NCBI GenBank assembly: GCA_004020545.1
Contig: SAQE01000005.1
Span: 149,741 to 213,740, forward strand
Reading direction: 5' to 3'
Length of the DNA stretch: 64,000 bases
DNA from: Mesorhizobium sp.
GTDB taxonomy: Bacteria > Pseudomonadota > Alphaproteobacteria > Rhizobiales > Rhizobiaceae
The notes under the pieces were generated by a model. The model ran no database searches and was not told the origin of the DNA. It was given only the letters and a program-made list of their open reading frames with translations. Position 1 is the stretch's first letter. Each line of letters starts with the position of its first letter. The position numbers and the translations under genes are program-made. Of the stretch, positions 1 to 11,760 are shown piece by piece.

Positions 1-1
1 G

Positions 2-256
2 GAAGACGTGGCGCGCGTCGACGAGCGCGTGCGCCGGCTGCAGACGCATTTCGGCCAGGCGGCCAAGGATATCGACGACATCCTCGTCTCGACATCGAAG
101 GTCACCAAGCGCGGTCAGAAGATCGAGGCGCTGGAGTTCGCCGAAAGCGAAGCCGAGCCGCCGCGCGGGGGCGCGCCGAGGATCGAGCCCGGCGCGCGGG
201 TGGCGGACTCCAAGACGGGCCAGCTCAGGCTGCGCGTCGTCGAAGGCGACGACTGA
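2..256 (+). CDS. rmuC: DNA recombination protein RmuC, C-terminal fragment
   Basis: This is the last 84 codons of a gene that enters from beyond the left edge; the frame is open from base 2, so the GTG at 8 is probably internal. The segment with HFGQAAKDIDDI and STSKVTKRG resembles the tail of RmuC, a membrane-tethered protein with a nuclease-like fold that limits rearrangements at inverted repeats. The family's catalytic core lies upstream and is not visible. The acidic, poorly conserved tail after about residue 45 is typical. The call rests on the C-terminal motif alone. Confidence 0.8.
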   Translation, partial: EDVARVDERVRRLQTHFGQAAKDIDDILVSTSKVTKRGQKIEALEFAESEAEPPRGGAPRIEPGARVADSKTGQLRLRVVEGDD

Positions 257-259
257 GCC

Positions 260-664
260 CTACTGCTCCTCTATGACCCTCGTGCCCTCGAATTCCGGCA
301 GCCAGTGCAGCGCGGAGCGATGCCAGTATTGCGTCCTCGGCACCAGCTGGTCGCGCTGGCGCGCCGTGCCGGTCCTGATGCCGTAGACCTTCGGGCCGTC
401 GCCGACGGACGTGGCGTAAAGATGCGAGCCGCACTCGCCGCAAAAGCCCTGTGCCCGCTTGGCGCCGCTCGACCCGGTCTTGATGTAGACCTTGGGCTCG
501 CCCTTGGTGATGCGGTAATCCTCCTCCGGCACGCGCACGGTGACGCGAAACGCCGTGCCGGTGAGCTGCTGGCAATCCGTGCAGTGGCAGATCGAGGTCT
601 TCTCGGGATCGACCTCCGCCTCATAGGTGATGGCGCCGCAATGGCACCCGCCGTCGATTTTCAT
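260..664 (-). CDS. GFA family (glutathione-dependent formaldehyde-activating-like) protein
   Basis: This is a 134-residue single-domain protein of the GFA/CENP-V fold. Zinc ligands are visible in order: GGCHCG near residues 5-9, CHCTDC near 26-31 and CGECGSH near 75-81. Family members bind zinc and some were linked to S-hydroxymethylglutathione formation, but most are uncharacterised, so a substrate should not be assumed. The ATG at 664 is chosen because a strong Shine-Dalgarno (AAGGAAGG) precedes it; an in-frame ATG 33 bases further upstream lacks one. It lies convergent to rmuC with a 3-base gap and probably shares no operon with it. Confidence 0.85.
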   Translation of the reverse strand: MKIDGGCHCGAITYEAEVDPEKTSICHCTDCQQLTGTAFRVTVRVPEEDYRITKGEPKVYIKTGSSGAKRAQGFCGECGSHLYATSVGDGPKVYGIRTGTARQRDQLVPRTQYWHRSALHWLPEFEGTRVIEEQ

Positions 665-700
665 CGGCCTTCCTTCCCTGAAATGCTGGCTGCGCAAAGC

Positions 701-1660
701 CTAGTCCTCGCCGGACGCTTGCGCGATAGCCTTGCGCCGCTGCTCCCATGTGCCAGCAGCCTGCGGCTTGACGAAGAGCCTCGCAATCTCCGGCATCTCC
801 TCCTTGAGCCGTGCCTCCAGGCGCTCGACGCAGGCCTCGATCTCGGGCGCGGTGAGATGGTCCTCGAACTCGATGCTCAAGCCCGCGACGATCTCCTCAG
901 GACCGATATGGACACTCAATATGCCGTTCGCCCGCTGCACCGCCGGGTCCTGCTCCGCGATCACCAGCACCTTGCGCTGCACTTCTGACGAGGCGGGTTC
1001 GCCGAGGAGCAGGCCCTTGCTCTCGCGCGCCAGGAAGATCGCGGTGGCGCCAAGGATGATCGCGATGCCGATCGAGCCGGCGCCGTCGAGTTCGGGGATA
1101 TCCAGGAGCTCGGCGGACAGGATGCCAGCGAAGGCGACGATCAGGCCGAGCAGTGCCGCGCTGTCCTCGAACAGCACGGTGTAGACGCTCGGATCCTTGC
1201 TGCGGCGCACCGCCTGGAACCAGCCCTGCTTGCCCTTCTGCTGGCGAAACTCCTTCAGCGCCACCAGCCAGGAACTGCCTTCGAACAGAAAGGACAGGCC
1301 AAGTACGATGTAGTTGACCTTGGCGTTGACGACCGGCTCGGGCGCCATGATGTGGGTGATGCCCTCGTAGAGCGACACGCCGGAGCCGAGCGCGAACACC
1401 AGGAGCGCGACGATGAAGCTCCAGAAATAGAGCTCGCGGCCATGGCCGAGCGGATGCTTGCGGTCGGGTGGGCGCGCGGCGCGACGCATGCCGTAGAGCA
1501 GAAGCGCGCCGTTGCCGGTGTCGACCAGCGAATGCACGCCTTCCGACAGCATGGCGGAAGAACCGGTGAAGAATGCCGCGGCGAACTTGGTCAGCGCGAT
1601 CGCGAGATTGCCGGCGAGCGCGGCGTAGATCACCCTTTTCGAGCCGCTGTGCCCTGCCAT
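701..1660 (-). CDS. Cation diffusion facilitator (CDF) family transporter
   Basis: This 319-residue inner-membrane exporter has about six transmembrane helices. H43 and D47 in HSLVDTGN and E165-D166 in FEDSAALLG occupy the usual transmembrane metal-site positions of CDF proteins. HPLGHGR (69-75) is the conserved loop after helix 2. The cytoplasmic C-terminal regulatory domain begins near residue 230. The closest family type is the SLC30A9-like subgroup, which has a long segment between helices 3 and 4. The likely role is efflux of a divalent metal such as Zn2+, Co2+ or Fe2+; the sequence does not fix which. It is transcribed toward the GFA gene with a 36-base gap, so a loose operon is possible. 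Confidence 0.9.
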   Translation of the reverse strand: MAGHSGSKRVIYAALAGNLAIALTKFAAAFFTGSSAMLSEGVHSLVDTGNGALLLYGMRRAARPPDRKHPLGHGRELYFWSFIVALLVFALGSGVSLYEGITHIMAPEPVVNAKVNYIVLGLSFLFEGSSWLVALKEFRQQKGKQGWFQAVRRSKDPSVYTVLFEDSAALLGLIVAFAGILSAELLDIPELDGAGSIGIAIILGATAIFLARESKGLLLGEPASSEVQRKVLVIAEQDPAVQRANGILSVHIGPEEIVAGLSIEFEDHLTAPEIEACVERLEARLKEEMPEIARLFVKPQAAGTWEQRRKAIAQASGED

Positions 1661-1906
1661 CCGCTTTCCCGATCCTCTTCAGAGCGCCGAGCTTAGCGAC
1701 CTGTTGGCCGAAGCTCTACAGACAATGCGCCAGCTACTCCGCGGTTCAAGGCCCGGCCAACTGCCCGACACCTGTTTCGGGGCCACCGGATCGAGGGAAA
1801 ACGGTTGACATCAGGGAAAGTCGGCTTTCGAAGCGTCAAACGGCCTCTTGCGGTCCGGCGCTTCTCTTGTTTCACTTGAGACGCCCACAAATCGGAGGAG
1901 CGAATC

Positions 1907-2032
1907 ATGGCTAAAGGTGCGATGAAGGCCGGCAAGGAACCCCGCAAGCCGAAGAAGGACGCGAAGAAACCAGCCGCGGCCCCGGCTCCGAAGGCGCCGC
2001 CGGTCAAGGCGATGCGCATCAAGGAGAAGTGA
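1907..2032 (+). CDS. Small lysine- and proline-rich basic protein (41 aa)
   Basis: This is a 41-codon frame with ATG at 1907 and TGA at 2030-2032. A near-perfect Shine-Dalgarno, GGAGGAG at 1894-1900, sits six bases before the ATG. The product starts MAKGAMKAGK and is mostly Lys, Pro and Ala, ending MRIKEK. Its composition suggests a disordered, nucleic-acid-binding type of peptide. I know no function. The ribosome-binding site is the main support. It sits alone between the CDF gene and the sugE riboswitch. Confidence 0.65.
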   Translation: MAKGAMKAGKEPRKPKKDAKKPAAAPAPKAPPVKAMRIKEK

Positions 2033-2132
2033 GCCGCCGGCGCGGCCGATCCGTCTCGAGTGAAACCTGAACCGGCGGCATGCCGAATGCTGCCGGTGTT
2101 TTGTTGTTTGGGAAACAAAGCCACTTATATCC

Positions 2133-2184
2133 GAGGCGCGAGGACGACCTCGCGCTTCCAAAAAACAGCCGGGACGACCCGCCA
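2133..2184 (+). promoter_or_regulatory. Guanidine-II (mini-ykkC) riboswitch
   Basis: Two successive hairpins each present an ACGA loop. The first has a perfect 8-bp stem, 2136-2143 paired with 2148-2155, loop 2144-2147. The second has a CGGG/CCCG stem, 2170-2173 paired with 2178-2181, loop 2174-2177. Paired stem-loops with ACGR loops are the defining architecture of the guanidine-II class. The element lies 46 bases upstream of a SugE/Gdx gene, the classic partner. Binding of guanidinium to the two loops should raise expression of the exporter. Confidence 0.9.
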
Positions 2185-2187
2185 GTT

Positions 2188-2211
2188 CAAGCTTCGAGTG
2201 CTCGAAGCTTG
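2188..2211 (+). promoter_or_regulatory. 11-bp hairpin between riboswitch and sugE start (possible expression platform)
   Basis: Bases 2188-2198 and 2201-2211 form a perfect 11-bp inverted repeat with a two-base turn, directly after the guanidine-II hairpins and 18 bases before the sugE ATG. There is no U-run, so it is not a standard intrinsic terminator. It may hold back ribosome loading or act as the switching stem; the weak Shine-Dalgarno (GGAG, 2217-2220) follows it immediately. The hairpin is seen; its role is inferred. Confidence 0.5.
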
Positions 2212-2229
2212 ATCGATGGAGCGTTTGCG

Positions 2230-2544
2230 ATGTCCTGGATTTTTCTCTTCTTCGCCGGCCTGTTCGAGATCGGCTGGGCCATCGGCCTCAAATACACCGA
2301 CGGCTTCTCGAAGCCGTTGCCGACCGTGCTCACAGTCGTCTCGATGATCGTCAGCCTTGGCGTGCTGGGGCTGGCGCTGAAGACATTGCCCGTCGGCACC
2401 GCCTATGCGGTGTGGACCGGCATCGGCACTGTCGGCACGGCCTTGCTCGGCATATGGCTGCTCGGCGAGCCTGCGACCGCAGTCCGGCTTTGCTGCATCG
2501 GCCTGATCGTGTGCGGCATCGTCGGGCTGAAGCTCGTCGCCTGA
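2230..2544 (+). CDS. sugE: Guanidinium exporter SugE/Gdx (SMR family)
   Basis: This is a 104-residue protein with four transmembrane helices, the normal SMR length. E13 in LFEIGW is the proton- and cation-coupling glutamate. W16, S42 and W62 match the residues that line the guanidinium site in Gdx proteins. It works as an antiparallel dimer in the inner membrane and exchanges guanidinium for protons. The upstream guanidine-II riboswitch independently supports guanidinium as the substrate rather than quaternary ammonium drugs. The ATG at 2230 opens the conserved MSWIFL start; an open frame further upstream covers the riboswitch and is not used. Confidence 0.95.
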   Translation: MSWIFLFFAGLFEIGWAIGLKYTDGFSKPLPTVLTVVSMIVSLGVLGLALKTLPVGTAYAVWTGIGTVGTALLGIWLLGEPATAVRLCCIGLIVCGIVGLKLVA

Positions 2545-2562
2545 CGCGTTCAGGACAAACGC

Positions 2563-2591
2563 CTTCAGGGCCGCCACTGGCGACCCTGAAG
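2563..2591. terminator. Hairpin between convergent sugE and DUF6481 genes
   Basis: CTTCAGGG at 2563-2570 pairs with CCCTGAAG at 2584-2591, and an inner CGCC/GGCG stem closes a three-base loop. It lies in the short gap between two convergent genes and could end transcripts from both sides. There is no strong T-run, so efficiency is uncertain. Confidence 0.5.
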
Positions 2592-2623
2592 CATCTTCGA
2601 ACGATATTGCGGGCGCGTACGCC

Positions 2624-3052
2624 TTAGCGGGCGGAGAAGCCCGGAGGCGTCCTGCCGACACGCGCCTTGCGGGCGGCGTAGCGTGCGTCGCGCTTGGCCT
2701 TGCGCTCGGCCTCTTCGGCGAGCACTCGGGCGATGCGTTCGGTCTCCTCGGCCTCGCGGATCTTCGCCTCGGCCGCCGCCGCCTCTTCGGCAGCACGACG
2801 AGCCGCTTCCGCGGCTGCTTCGCGCTCGGCCTTCTCGGCTGCTTCGCGCGCCAGCTTTTCCTGCTTCAGCCTGGCCTTCTCGGCCTCGCGGATCGCGCGG
2901 GCCTCGAGGATCGCCTTGCGCTCCGCCTGACGCGCCAGCACCGCTGGATCGTCTGCCGCCGGCTTTGCCTTGAAGCGCTCCAGGAGCGCCTTCTTTGCCT
3001 CGTTCGCGGCGTTGCGCCGCTCGAATATGTCTTTTTCCCTGTAGATAGCCAA
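2624..3052 (-). CDS. DUF6481 family basic coiled-coil protein
   Basis: This protein is about 142 residues long and rich in Ala, Glu, Lys and Arg. One long predicted helix with heptad-like charge pattern covers most of it. The N-terminal FERRNAANEAKKALLERF block followed by KPAADDPAVLARQAER is the DUF6481 signature as I know it. Function is unknown; no catalytic residues or signal peptide are visible. Start choice is unclear. The TTG at 3052 has an AGGGAA ribosome-binding site six bases upstream, whereas the GTG at 3058 touches that site directly, so TTG is preferred here. Confidence 0.7.
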   Translation of the reverse strand: MAIYREKDIFERRNAANEAKKALLERFKAKPAADDPAVLARQAERKAILEARAIREAEKARLKQEKLAREAAEKAEREAAAEAARRAAEEAAAAEAKIREAEETERIARVLAEEAERKAKRDARYAARKARVGRTPPGFSAR

Positions 3053-3278
3053 ATCCACTTCCCTGCAGTCAATTCGCGACGCTTACATACGCGCGAAAGC
3101 GATGAGTTCAAGCGCCAAAACGGTATGCCAGCCATGAAAATCTGAGCTGTTGCCACCGGGATACGTCACCGCGGCGCGATGCACTGTTCACAAATCGCGC
3201 CTCTGGCGGGCGGCAAGGCCGATCGCTACGTCTTGCGCCGACAATCAACGCTCAAGCAGCGCATCAGGATGCATCGAA

Positions 3279-4340
3279 ATGGAACTCGGCCTCTACACTT
3301 TCGCGGATGTCAGCCCGGAACCGGGCCCCGGCGCCATCGGACCGCATGAACGGCTGCGCAATCTGATCGAGGAGGTCGAACTGGCCGACCAGGTCGGTCT
3401 CGACGTGTTCGGCCTCGGCGAACATCACCGCCCCGACTATGCGGCTTCGGCGCCGGTTGTCGCCCTGGCGGCGGCCGCGGAGCGGACGAAGCGCATCAAG
3501 CTCACCAGCGCGGTCACCGTGCTCTCTTCCGACGATCCGGTGCGCGTCTTCCAGCAGTTCGCGACGCTCGATCTTCTGTCCAGCGGCCGCGCCGAGATCA
3601 TGGCCGGGCGTGGCTCCTTCATCGAATCCTTCCCGCTGTTCGGTTACAATCTCGAGGACTATGACGAGCTCTTCGCCGAGAAGCTCGACCTCCTGCTCGC
3701 CATCCGCGATCACGTGAAGGTGACGTGGCAGGGCAAGCTGCGCGCGCCGATCAACGGCCGCGGCGTCTATCCGCGGCCTTTCCAGGAAAAATTGCCGATC
3801 TGGATCGCGATTGGCGGCACGCCGCAGTCGGCGGCACGGGCCGGCGCGCTCGGCCTGCCGCTTGCGCTTGCCATCATCGGCGGCGAGCCGGCCCGTTTCG
3901 CGCCGCTGTTCGAAATCTACCGGGAGGCGGCCAGGCGCGCCGGCAACGACCCTGCCTCGCTTGCCACCAGCCTCAACGTGCACGGTTTCATCGCCGAGAC
4001 CACGGAGAAGGCGGCCGACGATTTCTACGCACCGCAGGCCGAGGTGATGAACCGCATCGGCCGCGAGCGCGGCTGGGGGCCGACCTCGCGGCCGCATTTC
4101 GATCACGCGCGGGGTCCAAATGGCGCCTTGTTCGTCGGCAATCCTGAAGCTGTGGCGGAAAAGATCGTCGCCCAGCACAACATCTTCGGCAACGACCGCT
4201 TTCTGCTGCAGATGGCTATCGGCACCATGCCGCATGCCAAGATCATGAAGGCGATCGAGCTCTACGGCACCAGAGTGGCGCCGATCGTGCGCAAGGAGAC
4301 GGCGAAGGCTACGCCCACCGCAGCGGTGCCCGGAGGCTGA
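3279..4340 (+). CDS. LLM class flavin-dependent oxidoreductase
   Basis: This is a 353-residue TIM-barrel protein of the bacterial luciferase-like monooxygenase family. [11 protein letters not shown] near residue 46 and the segment [18 protein letters not shown] are characteristic of the subgroup of stand-alone, FMN-using enzymes. The substrate cannot be told from the sequence. The start ATG at 3279 opens the conserved strand [16 protein letters not shown], while the longer open frame upstream has no family similarity. The gene stands alone, ends just before a palindromic repeat and is followed by an unrelated permease gene. Confidence 0.88.
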   Translation: MELGLYTFADVSPEPGPGAIGPHERLRNLIEEVELADQVGLDVFGLGEHHRPDYAASAPVVALAAAAERTKRIKLTSAVTVLSSDDPVRVFQQFATLDLLSSGRAEIMAGRGSFIESFPLFGYNLEDYDELFAEKLDLLLAIRDHVKVTWQGKLRAPINGRGVYPRPFQEKLPIWIAIGGTPQSAARAGALGLPLALAIIGGEPARFAPLFEIYREAARRAGNDPASLATSLNVHGFIAETTEKAADDFYAPQAEVMNRIGRERGWGPTSRPHFDHARGPNGALFVGNPEAVAEKIVAQHNIFGNDRFLLQMAIGTMPHAKIMKAIELYGTRVAPIVRKETAKATPTAAVPGG

Positions 4341-4377
4341 CGACACCAGCCGGCAAAGTCCTTCCTCACCGCTGGCT

Positions 4378-4478
4378 AGGGCGGTTCGGCGTTTCACGGA
4401 AACGCCTCACCGCCCTATCTCTTTGTTTTTACGCAATTCCGAACGGAAAACCGTTACACACTTTTCCTGGAATTGCTC
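4378..4478. repeat. RIME-like intergenic mosaic element (two palindromes)
   Basis: There are two adjacent long palindromes. The first spans 4378-4416, with AGGGCGGT...ACCGCCCT outer arms and GGCGTTTC/GAAACGCC inner arms. The second spans about 4431-4478, with GCAATTCC/GGAATTGC outer arms and GGAAAA/TTTTCC inner arms. A roughly 100-bp unit of two palindromes matches the layout described for rhizobial RIME elements. The second palindrome is related to the hairpins at 12904-12952 and 21813-21859. Confidence 0.7.
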
Positions 4479-4532
4479 TCACGGAACCTTGGGGCGGCGA
4501 GCACGTTTCCCTCGACGATTGCGAGGGGAGCG

Positions 4533-5699
4533 ATGAAAGCCGAAACGACCGCTTCGGGCGCGAGCGTTGCCGAAAGCGTCGATCCGCCAACCGGCGCCCG
4601 CGCGGAATTGCGGCTGATGCGATCGCTGCTGATCGGCATCTTTATTCTATTGACGGTATTCGCGCTCTATTTCGCCCGCGCTTTCTTCATGCCGGTCATC
4701 CTCGCCTTTCTGCTGGCGCTGACGCTGACGCCGATCGTGCGCTTCCTGCGCAAGCACGGCATTCCCGACGTGCTGTCCGCGACGCTGCTGGTGCTTCTCT
4801 CGGTCTTCTTCGTCGCCAGCGCCGGTTATCTGCTCAGCGGCCCGGTCATCGACCTCATCAACAACACCTCGTCGATCGGCCAGCAGCTCACCGAGCGGCT
4901 GGCGCCGTTCAAGCGGCCGCTGGAAAGGGCTATGGATATCTCGCGCCAGTTGGAAGCGCTCACCGAGACCGCGCAGGAACCGGGCGTGCAGAAGGTCGCG
5001 GTGGCGTCGTCGGGCATCCTGCCCTCCGCAGCCGGCAACATCTTGGGGGCAGGCACCAGCATCACCATCGTCTTCGTGCTGTCGCTGTTCCTGCTCGCCT
5101 CAGGCACCCTGTTCTACGAGAAGATCGTCCAGTCCTTCACCAGCCTCAGCCAGAAGAAACGGGCGCTGCGCGTCGTCTATGACGTCGAGAGCGAGATCTC
5201 GCACTATCTGCTCACCGTCACGGTCATCAATGCCGGCCTCGGCACGGTGATCGGGCTTGGCCTGTGGGGGCTCGGCATGCCGAACCCGCTGGTCTGGGGC
5301 GCGGCCGCGGCGCTGCTCAATTTCCTGCCTTATGTCGGCGCGCTGATCACCATCCTCCTGGTCACGGTCATCGCGGTGATCAGCTTCGATTCGATCTCCT
5401 ACGCGCTGCTGGCGCCCGCCTTCCTGCTGTTGTGCGACATCGTCGAAGGGCAGATCGTGACACCGACGGTGGTCGGCCGGCGGCTCGAGATCAACGCCGT
5501 GGCGATCTTCATCGCCATCGCTTTCTGGTCGTGGCTGTGGGGTTTCGTCGGCGCGCTGATGGCGGTGCCGCTGCTGGTCGTGATCAAGGTGTTCTGCGAC
5601 CATTTCGACGGCCTCAGCCATGTCGGCAACTTCCTGGCGGCACAGCAGGCCATCGTCGTCGACGACGAAGCGGCCGAGAGCAACCAAAAAACCGCCTGA
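4533..5699 (+). CDS. AI-2E family transporter (PerM/YdiK type permease)
   Basis: This 388-residue integral membrane protein has about seven to eight transmembrane helices. The order is typical of the family: an N-terminal pair of helices, a soluble segment (about residues 95-160), then a conserved C-terminal membrane block containing [14 protein letters not shown] and LNFLPYVGA. Named members export diverse small molecules or act as Na+/H+ antiporters, and the AI-2 label should not be read as a substrate assignment. The ATG at 4533 is chosen for the GAGGGGAG ribosome-binding site just upstream (4523-4530). Confidence 0.88.
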   Translation: MKAETTASGASVAESVDPPTGARAELRLMRSLLIGIFILLTVFALYFARAFFMPVILAFLLALTLTPIVRFLRKHGIPDVLSATLLVLLSVFFVASAGYLLSGPVIDLINNTSSIGQQLTERLAPFKRPLERAMDISRQLEALTETAQEPGVQKVAVASSGILPSAAGNILGAGTSITIVFVLSLFLLASGTLFYEKIVQSFTSLSQKKRALRVVYDVESEISHYLLTVTVINAGLGTVIGLGLWGLGMPNPLVWGAAAALLNFLPYVGALITILLVTVIAVISFDSISYALLAPAFLLLCDIVEGQIVTPTVVGRRLEINAVAIFIAIAFWSWLWGFVGALMAVPLLVVIKVFCDHFDGLSHVGNFLAAQQAIVVDDEAAESNQKTA

Positions 5700-5788
5700 C
5701 GTCCTGGCCCAATCCTCAAACTCGGCCCTTGTTTGGCGCATCGGCGACGAGTGCCTATATCGGACCGGTCAAGCCGGACCTGCCCCTC

Positions 5789-6631
5789 ATGAGCGACGCT
5801 CCCTTCGATATCGACACCTATTTCGCCCGCATTGGCTATCGCGGCCCGACGGAAGCGTCGTTGGCGACGCTCAAGGCTCTGCACCGGCAGCACCCGCAGG
5901 CGATCCCGTTCGAGAACATCGATGCGCTGATGGGCGTTTCGGTCGGGCTCGATCCGGCTTCGCTGCAGGACAAGATCTTCAAACGCGGCCGCAGCGGCTA
6001 CTGTTTCGAGCACAATCTGATCTTCATGCACGCGCTTGGAGCGCTGGGCTTCAATGTGAGCGGGCTCGCCGCCCGCGTGCTCTGGGGCCAGCCGGAAGAC
6101 GCGGTCACGGCGCGCAGCCACATGCTGCTGCGTATCGAGCTCGATGGAAAAACCTATATCGCTGATGTCGGCTTCGGCGGCCTGACGCTGACGGCGCCGC
6201 TGCTGCTGGAGCCGGATATCGAACAGCCGACGCCGCACGAGGCGTTCCGCATCCACGAGGCCGGCGATCATTTTCGCCTGCAGGCCAAGATCGGCGGCGC
6301 CAAGATCGGCGGCGATTGGCGCACGCTCTACCGCTTCGACATGCAGCGGGCCTACGAGGTCGATTATCAGGTGAGCAGCCATTTCCTGTCGACCCATCCG
6401 AACTCGCATTTCCTGTCGACCCTGGTCGCGGCGCGCGCCCTGCCCGACCGGCGCTACGCGCTGCGCAACAACCGGTTGTCGACCCATCATCTTGGCGGCC
6501 GCACAGAGCAGCAGGAGATCGCGAGCGCCGCCGAACTCGCCGACGTGCTGGAGAACCAGCTCGCCGTCGTCATTCCCGACCGCGCCGCCTTCGAGGCGAG
6601 GCTGCGGCAGAAGAACATCGTGGAGACCTGA
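5789..6631 (+). CDS. nat: Arylamine N-acetyltransferase
   Basis: This 280-residue enzyme transfers acetyl from acetyl-CoA to arylamines and hydrazines. The full catalytic triad is present: C72 in [10 protein letters not shown]111 in ARSHMLL and D126 in IADVGFGG. Domain order is a helical bundle, a beta-barrel and an alpha/beta lid, and the length is normal. The closest characterised relatives are the Mesorhizobium loti NATs. The ATG at 5789 opens a conserved [17 protein letters not shown] start. An LLM oxidoreductase begins three bases after the stop, so the two are probably co-transcribed and may act on related aromatic substrates. Confidence 0.93.
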   Translation: MSDAPFDIDTYFARIGYRGPTEASLATLKALHRQHPQAIPFENIDALMGVSVGLDPASLQDKIFKRGRSGYCFEHNLIFMHALGALGFNVSGLAARVLWGQPEDAVTARSHMLLRIELDGKTYIADVGFGGLTLTAPLLLEPDIEQPTPHEAFRIHEAGDHFRLQAKIGGAKIGGDWRTLYRFDMQRAYEVDYQVSSHFLSTHPNSHFLSTLVAARALPDRRYALRNNRLSTHHLGGRTEQQEIASAAELADVLENQLAVVIPDRAAFEARLRQKNIVET

Positions 6632-6634
6632 TCT

Positions 6635-7633
<999 letters not shown>

Positions 7634-7707
7634 CCGACTCAATGGCTTTTGCCTGACATACTCGTCTGCTAAGGGCAGGCCACCCTCCTTAAGCGCGAGC
7701 CTTTCCT

Positions 7708-8502
7708 GTGACCGACGATCTCGACCAGCGTATGCATTTTGCCATCGATCTGGCGCGGCGCGCCGGCGAGCTTGGGCTGAAATATTTCCGCGATCTCGAA
7801 AACCTGACCATCGAGAGCAAGGGCCATCAGGACCTAGTCTCCGACGGCGACCGGAACGTCGAGCTCTTCATCCGCGCGGCGATCGCCGAGGCTTATCCGG
7901 ACGACGGCATCGTCGGCGAGGAGCATGCGCCGGTGACCGGCAGGACCGGCCATGTCTGGGTGATCGACCCGATCGACGGCACCGCCAATTTCGTGCGCGG
8001 CATTCCCTCCTGGTGCGTGGTGATCGCCTGCGCCAGGGACGGCGAGACCATCGTCGGCGTCATCCATGAGGCTTCCACCGGCGAGACCTTCCACGGCCGC
8101 CTTGGCGGCGGCGCCTTCGTCAATGGCCGGCCGATCAAGGCAAGCGGCGCCGCCTCACTGTCCGAAGGCTCGGTCGGAACCGGGCTTTCGAACCGCGCGT
8201 CGACCGAACATGTCGCCGTGCTGATCAGCATGATCATGGCCGAAGGCGGCGTCTTTTTCAGAAATGCTTCCGGCGCCCTGATGCTCGCCTATGCCGCGGC
8301 CGGACGGCTGCTCGGCTATGTCGAGGAGCACATGAACGCCTGGGACTGCCTTGCCGGCATGCTGCTGGTGGAGGAGGCGGGCGGGACGATCCTCAAGCCG
8401 GACCCGACGACCGTGTTGCGGGAAGGGACGCTGGTGATTGCTGGCGGGAACAAAATCTTCCCGAAGCTGCGCGCGCTTTGCACGGAATCGTTCCGGGGCT
8501 AG
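7708..8502 (+). CDS. Inositol monophosphatase family protein
   Basis: This 264-residue Mg2+-dependent phosphatase of the FIG superfamily keeps the metal-binding motifs: GEE at 70-72, DPIDGT at 87-92 and AWDCLAG near 212. These define sugar-phosphate or inositol-phosphate phosphatases, and the exact substrate (myo-inositol-1-phosphate, histidinol phosphate or PAP) cannot be fixed. The start is GTG at 7708, which opens the expected MTDDLDQRMHFAIDLARRAG helix; no in-frame ATG lies near it. It is monocistronic, with a convergent L,D-transpeptidase gene beyond its stop. Confidence 0.9.
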   Translation: MTDDLDQRMHFAIDLARRAGELGLKYFRDLENLTIESKGHQDLVSDGDRNVELFIRAAIAEAYPDDGIVGEEHAPVTGRTGHVWVIDPIDGTANFVRGIPSWCVVIACARDGETIVGVIHEASTGETFHGRLGGGAFVNGRPIKASGAASLSEGSVGTGLSNRASTEHVAVLISMIMAEGGVFFRNASGALMLAYAAAGRLLGYVEEHMNAWDCLAGMLLVEEAGGTILKPDPTTVLREGTLVIAGGNKIFPKLRALCTESFRG

Positions 8503-8541
8503 CCCTTCCGCCCAACGGCATTGGGGACGGCAGCGCTGCGT

Positions 8542-9162
8542 CTATATGACGATGACCTTCGTGCCGATATCGGCGCGGTCGTAGAGATCGATGATGTCCT
8601 GGTTCATGAGGCGGATGCAGCCCGCCGACACGGCCTTGCCGATGGACCACCATTCAGGGCTGCCATGCAGGCGATATCCGGTGTCACCTTTCTCGTTGAA
8701 GAGATAGAGCGCCCGCGCGCCGAGCGGATTCATGAGTCCGCCTTCCATATGGGCCGGTATGATGTGGCCCCGGTTGCGCTCGCGCACGATCATCGCCGAC
8801 GGCGCGCTCCAATCCGGCCATTCGCGCTTCCTCGCGACGTGCGCGGTGCCATGCCACTCGAAGCCCGCCTTGCCGACGCCGATGCCGTAGCGCAGCGCCT
8901 GACCGTCTCCCAGCACGTAGTAAAGGAATTTCGCTCCTGTATCGACAATGATGGTGCCGGGCGCCTCGTCGGTCGCATAAGGCACCGTCTGCCGATGGAA
9001 TTTCTGGTCGACCTTGTAGATCGGAACCGGCGGGATGCGGAAACCGGCGTCGGTGAGGCCGCCATAGGCTAAAGGAGAACTCTGTAACCCACCGCCGGTG
9101 GTGCAGCCGGAGAATGCGAGCATCCCGGCAAGTACCACGATCAGGATCGATTTCGCTCGCAT
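8542..9162 (-). CDS. L,D-transpeptidase (YkuD/ErfK family) lipoprotein
   Basis: This 206-residue cell-wall enzyme starts with a lipoprotein signal: hydrophobic residues 5-17 and lipobox FSGC with C20. The YkuD catalytic site is complete, with H166-G167 in RLHGS and S179-A-G-C182-I-R184. Such enzymes form 3-3 peptidoglycan cross-links or attach proteins to peptidoglycan in the periplasm. The segment EWHGTAHVARKREWPDW is common to the alphaproteobacterial ErfK/SrfK group. The gene is transcribed away from dnaK. Confidence 0.92.
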   Translation of the reverse strand: MRAKSILIVVLAGMLAFSGCTTGGGLQSSPLAYGGLTDAGFRIPPVPIYKVDQKFHRQTVPYATDEAPGTIIVDTGAKFLYYVLGDGQALRYGIGVGKAGFEWHGTAHVARKREWPDWSAPSAMIVRERNRGHIIPAHMEGGLMNPLGARALYLFNEKGDTGYRLHGSPEWWSIGKAVSAGCIRLMNQDIIDLYDRADIGTKVIVI

Positions 9163-9495
9163 GATCCAAGCCGGCGCTCGTGCCAGCGATCTGCCTTATC
9201 CTGCCTTATTCGTAGTCCCGCATGCCTCGATTGCCAAGCGTTCCATCTTCTCCGCCGGCTGATTGCCGGCACATGGCGGCAAAAGATGTTTTCAGGCATA
9301 TTCGCGACCCAAAGTCACGCCCCCAGGGCAAAGCTTCTCCCGCCCGCCATGCGGCTGATGCATGACGACGATGTTCCGTTCGGGAAAAATCCTGTCCGGG
9401 CAATGAGATAGGGCAAATCCGGATCGACCCCGGCTGGTGACGGGCCGGCTCGTTTCCCGAGCCCCTGCCGGACAGCAGCCACCTTGCGCAGAATG
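9163..9495. other. Intergenic region upstream of the dnaK promoter
   Basis: This gap separates the divergent L,D-transpeptidase and dnaK. I see no RNA gene, repeat or convincing small coding frame in it. Promoter elements for the leftward gene should lie near 9165-9230, but I could not pick them with confidence. Confidence 0.4.
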
Positions 9496-9527
9496 CTTGC
9501 GCGCCGTGCCGCCTGTTCTTATATACG
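9496..9527 (+). promoter_or_regulatory. RpoH (heat-shock) promoter of dnaK
   Basis: CTTG at 9496-9499 and CTTATATACG at 9518-9527 are separated by 18 bases. They match the alphaproteobacterial RpoH consensus CTTG - 17 to 18 bases - CYTATNTNNG exactly. Transcription would start near 9533, giving a leader of about 110 bases before dnaK. Confidence 0.8.
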
Positions 9528-9643
9528 CGCCAGCCGTCCGGCCTTGAAAACCCGGGACCGTGGCGGAATTCTTGTGAACAGGGGCTTTCGTCGGAACGCC
9601 TTATCAGGGTCCTGAGAGCCTGCTTAGCGGAGAGACCAGAACA

Positions 9644-11560
<1,917 letters not shown>

Positions 11561-11583
11561 GCCGGCCGACGGCAGATCATGCG

Positions 11584-11612
11584 AAAAGCCCGGCGCAGAG
11601 CCGGGCTTTTTT
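11584..11612 (+). terminator. Intrinsic terminator after dnaK
   Basis: An 11-bp perfect stem (11584-11594 with 11600-11610) closes a GCAGA loop and runs into a T-tract (11607-11612). It lies 24 bases past the dnaK stop. The symmetric A-run on the left would also let it work in reverse. Confidence 0.9.
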
Positions 11613-11760
11613 GCAACCCTGGGCGAAAAAGTGACGGAAAACATGGGCCGAGCCGGGCTCGCTACTAGCATCCGGGCGGCATCGCTCCTAAATCCAACAA
11701 CGTGCCGGCAAACGACGCAACAATGCTTGAAGACATTGAGCATCCGGACCGCGGGAAAAA

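Noticed and set aside
2080-2229. Longer N-terminal extension for SugE
   Set aside because: It would translate the guanidine-II riboswitch and add 50 residues never found in SMR proteins.
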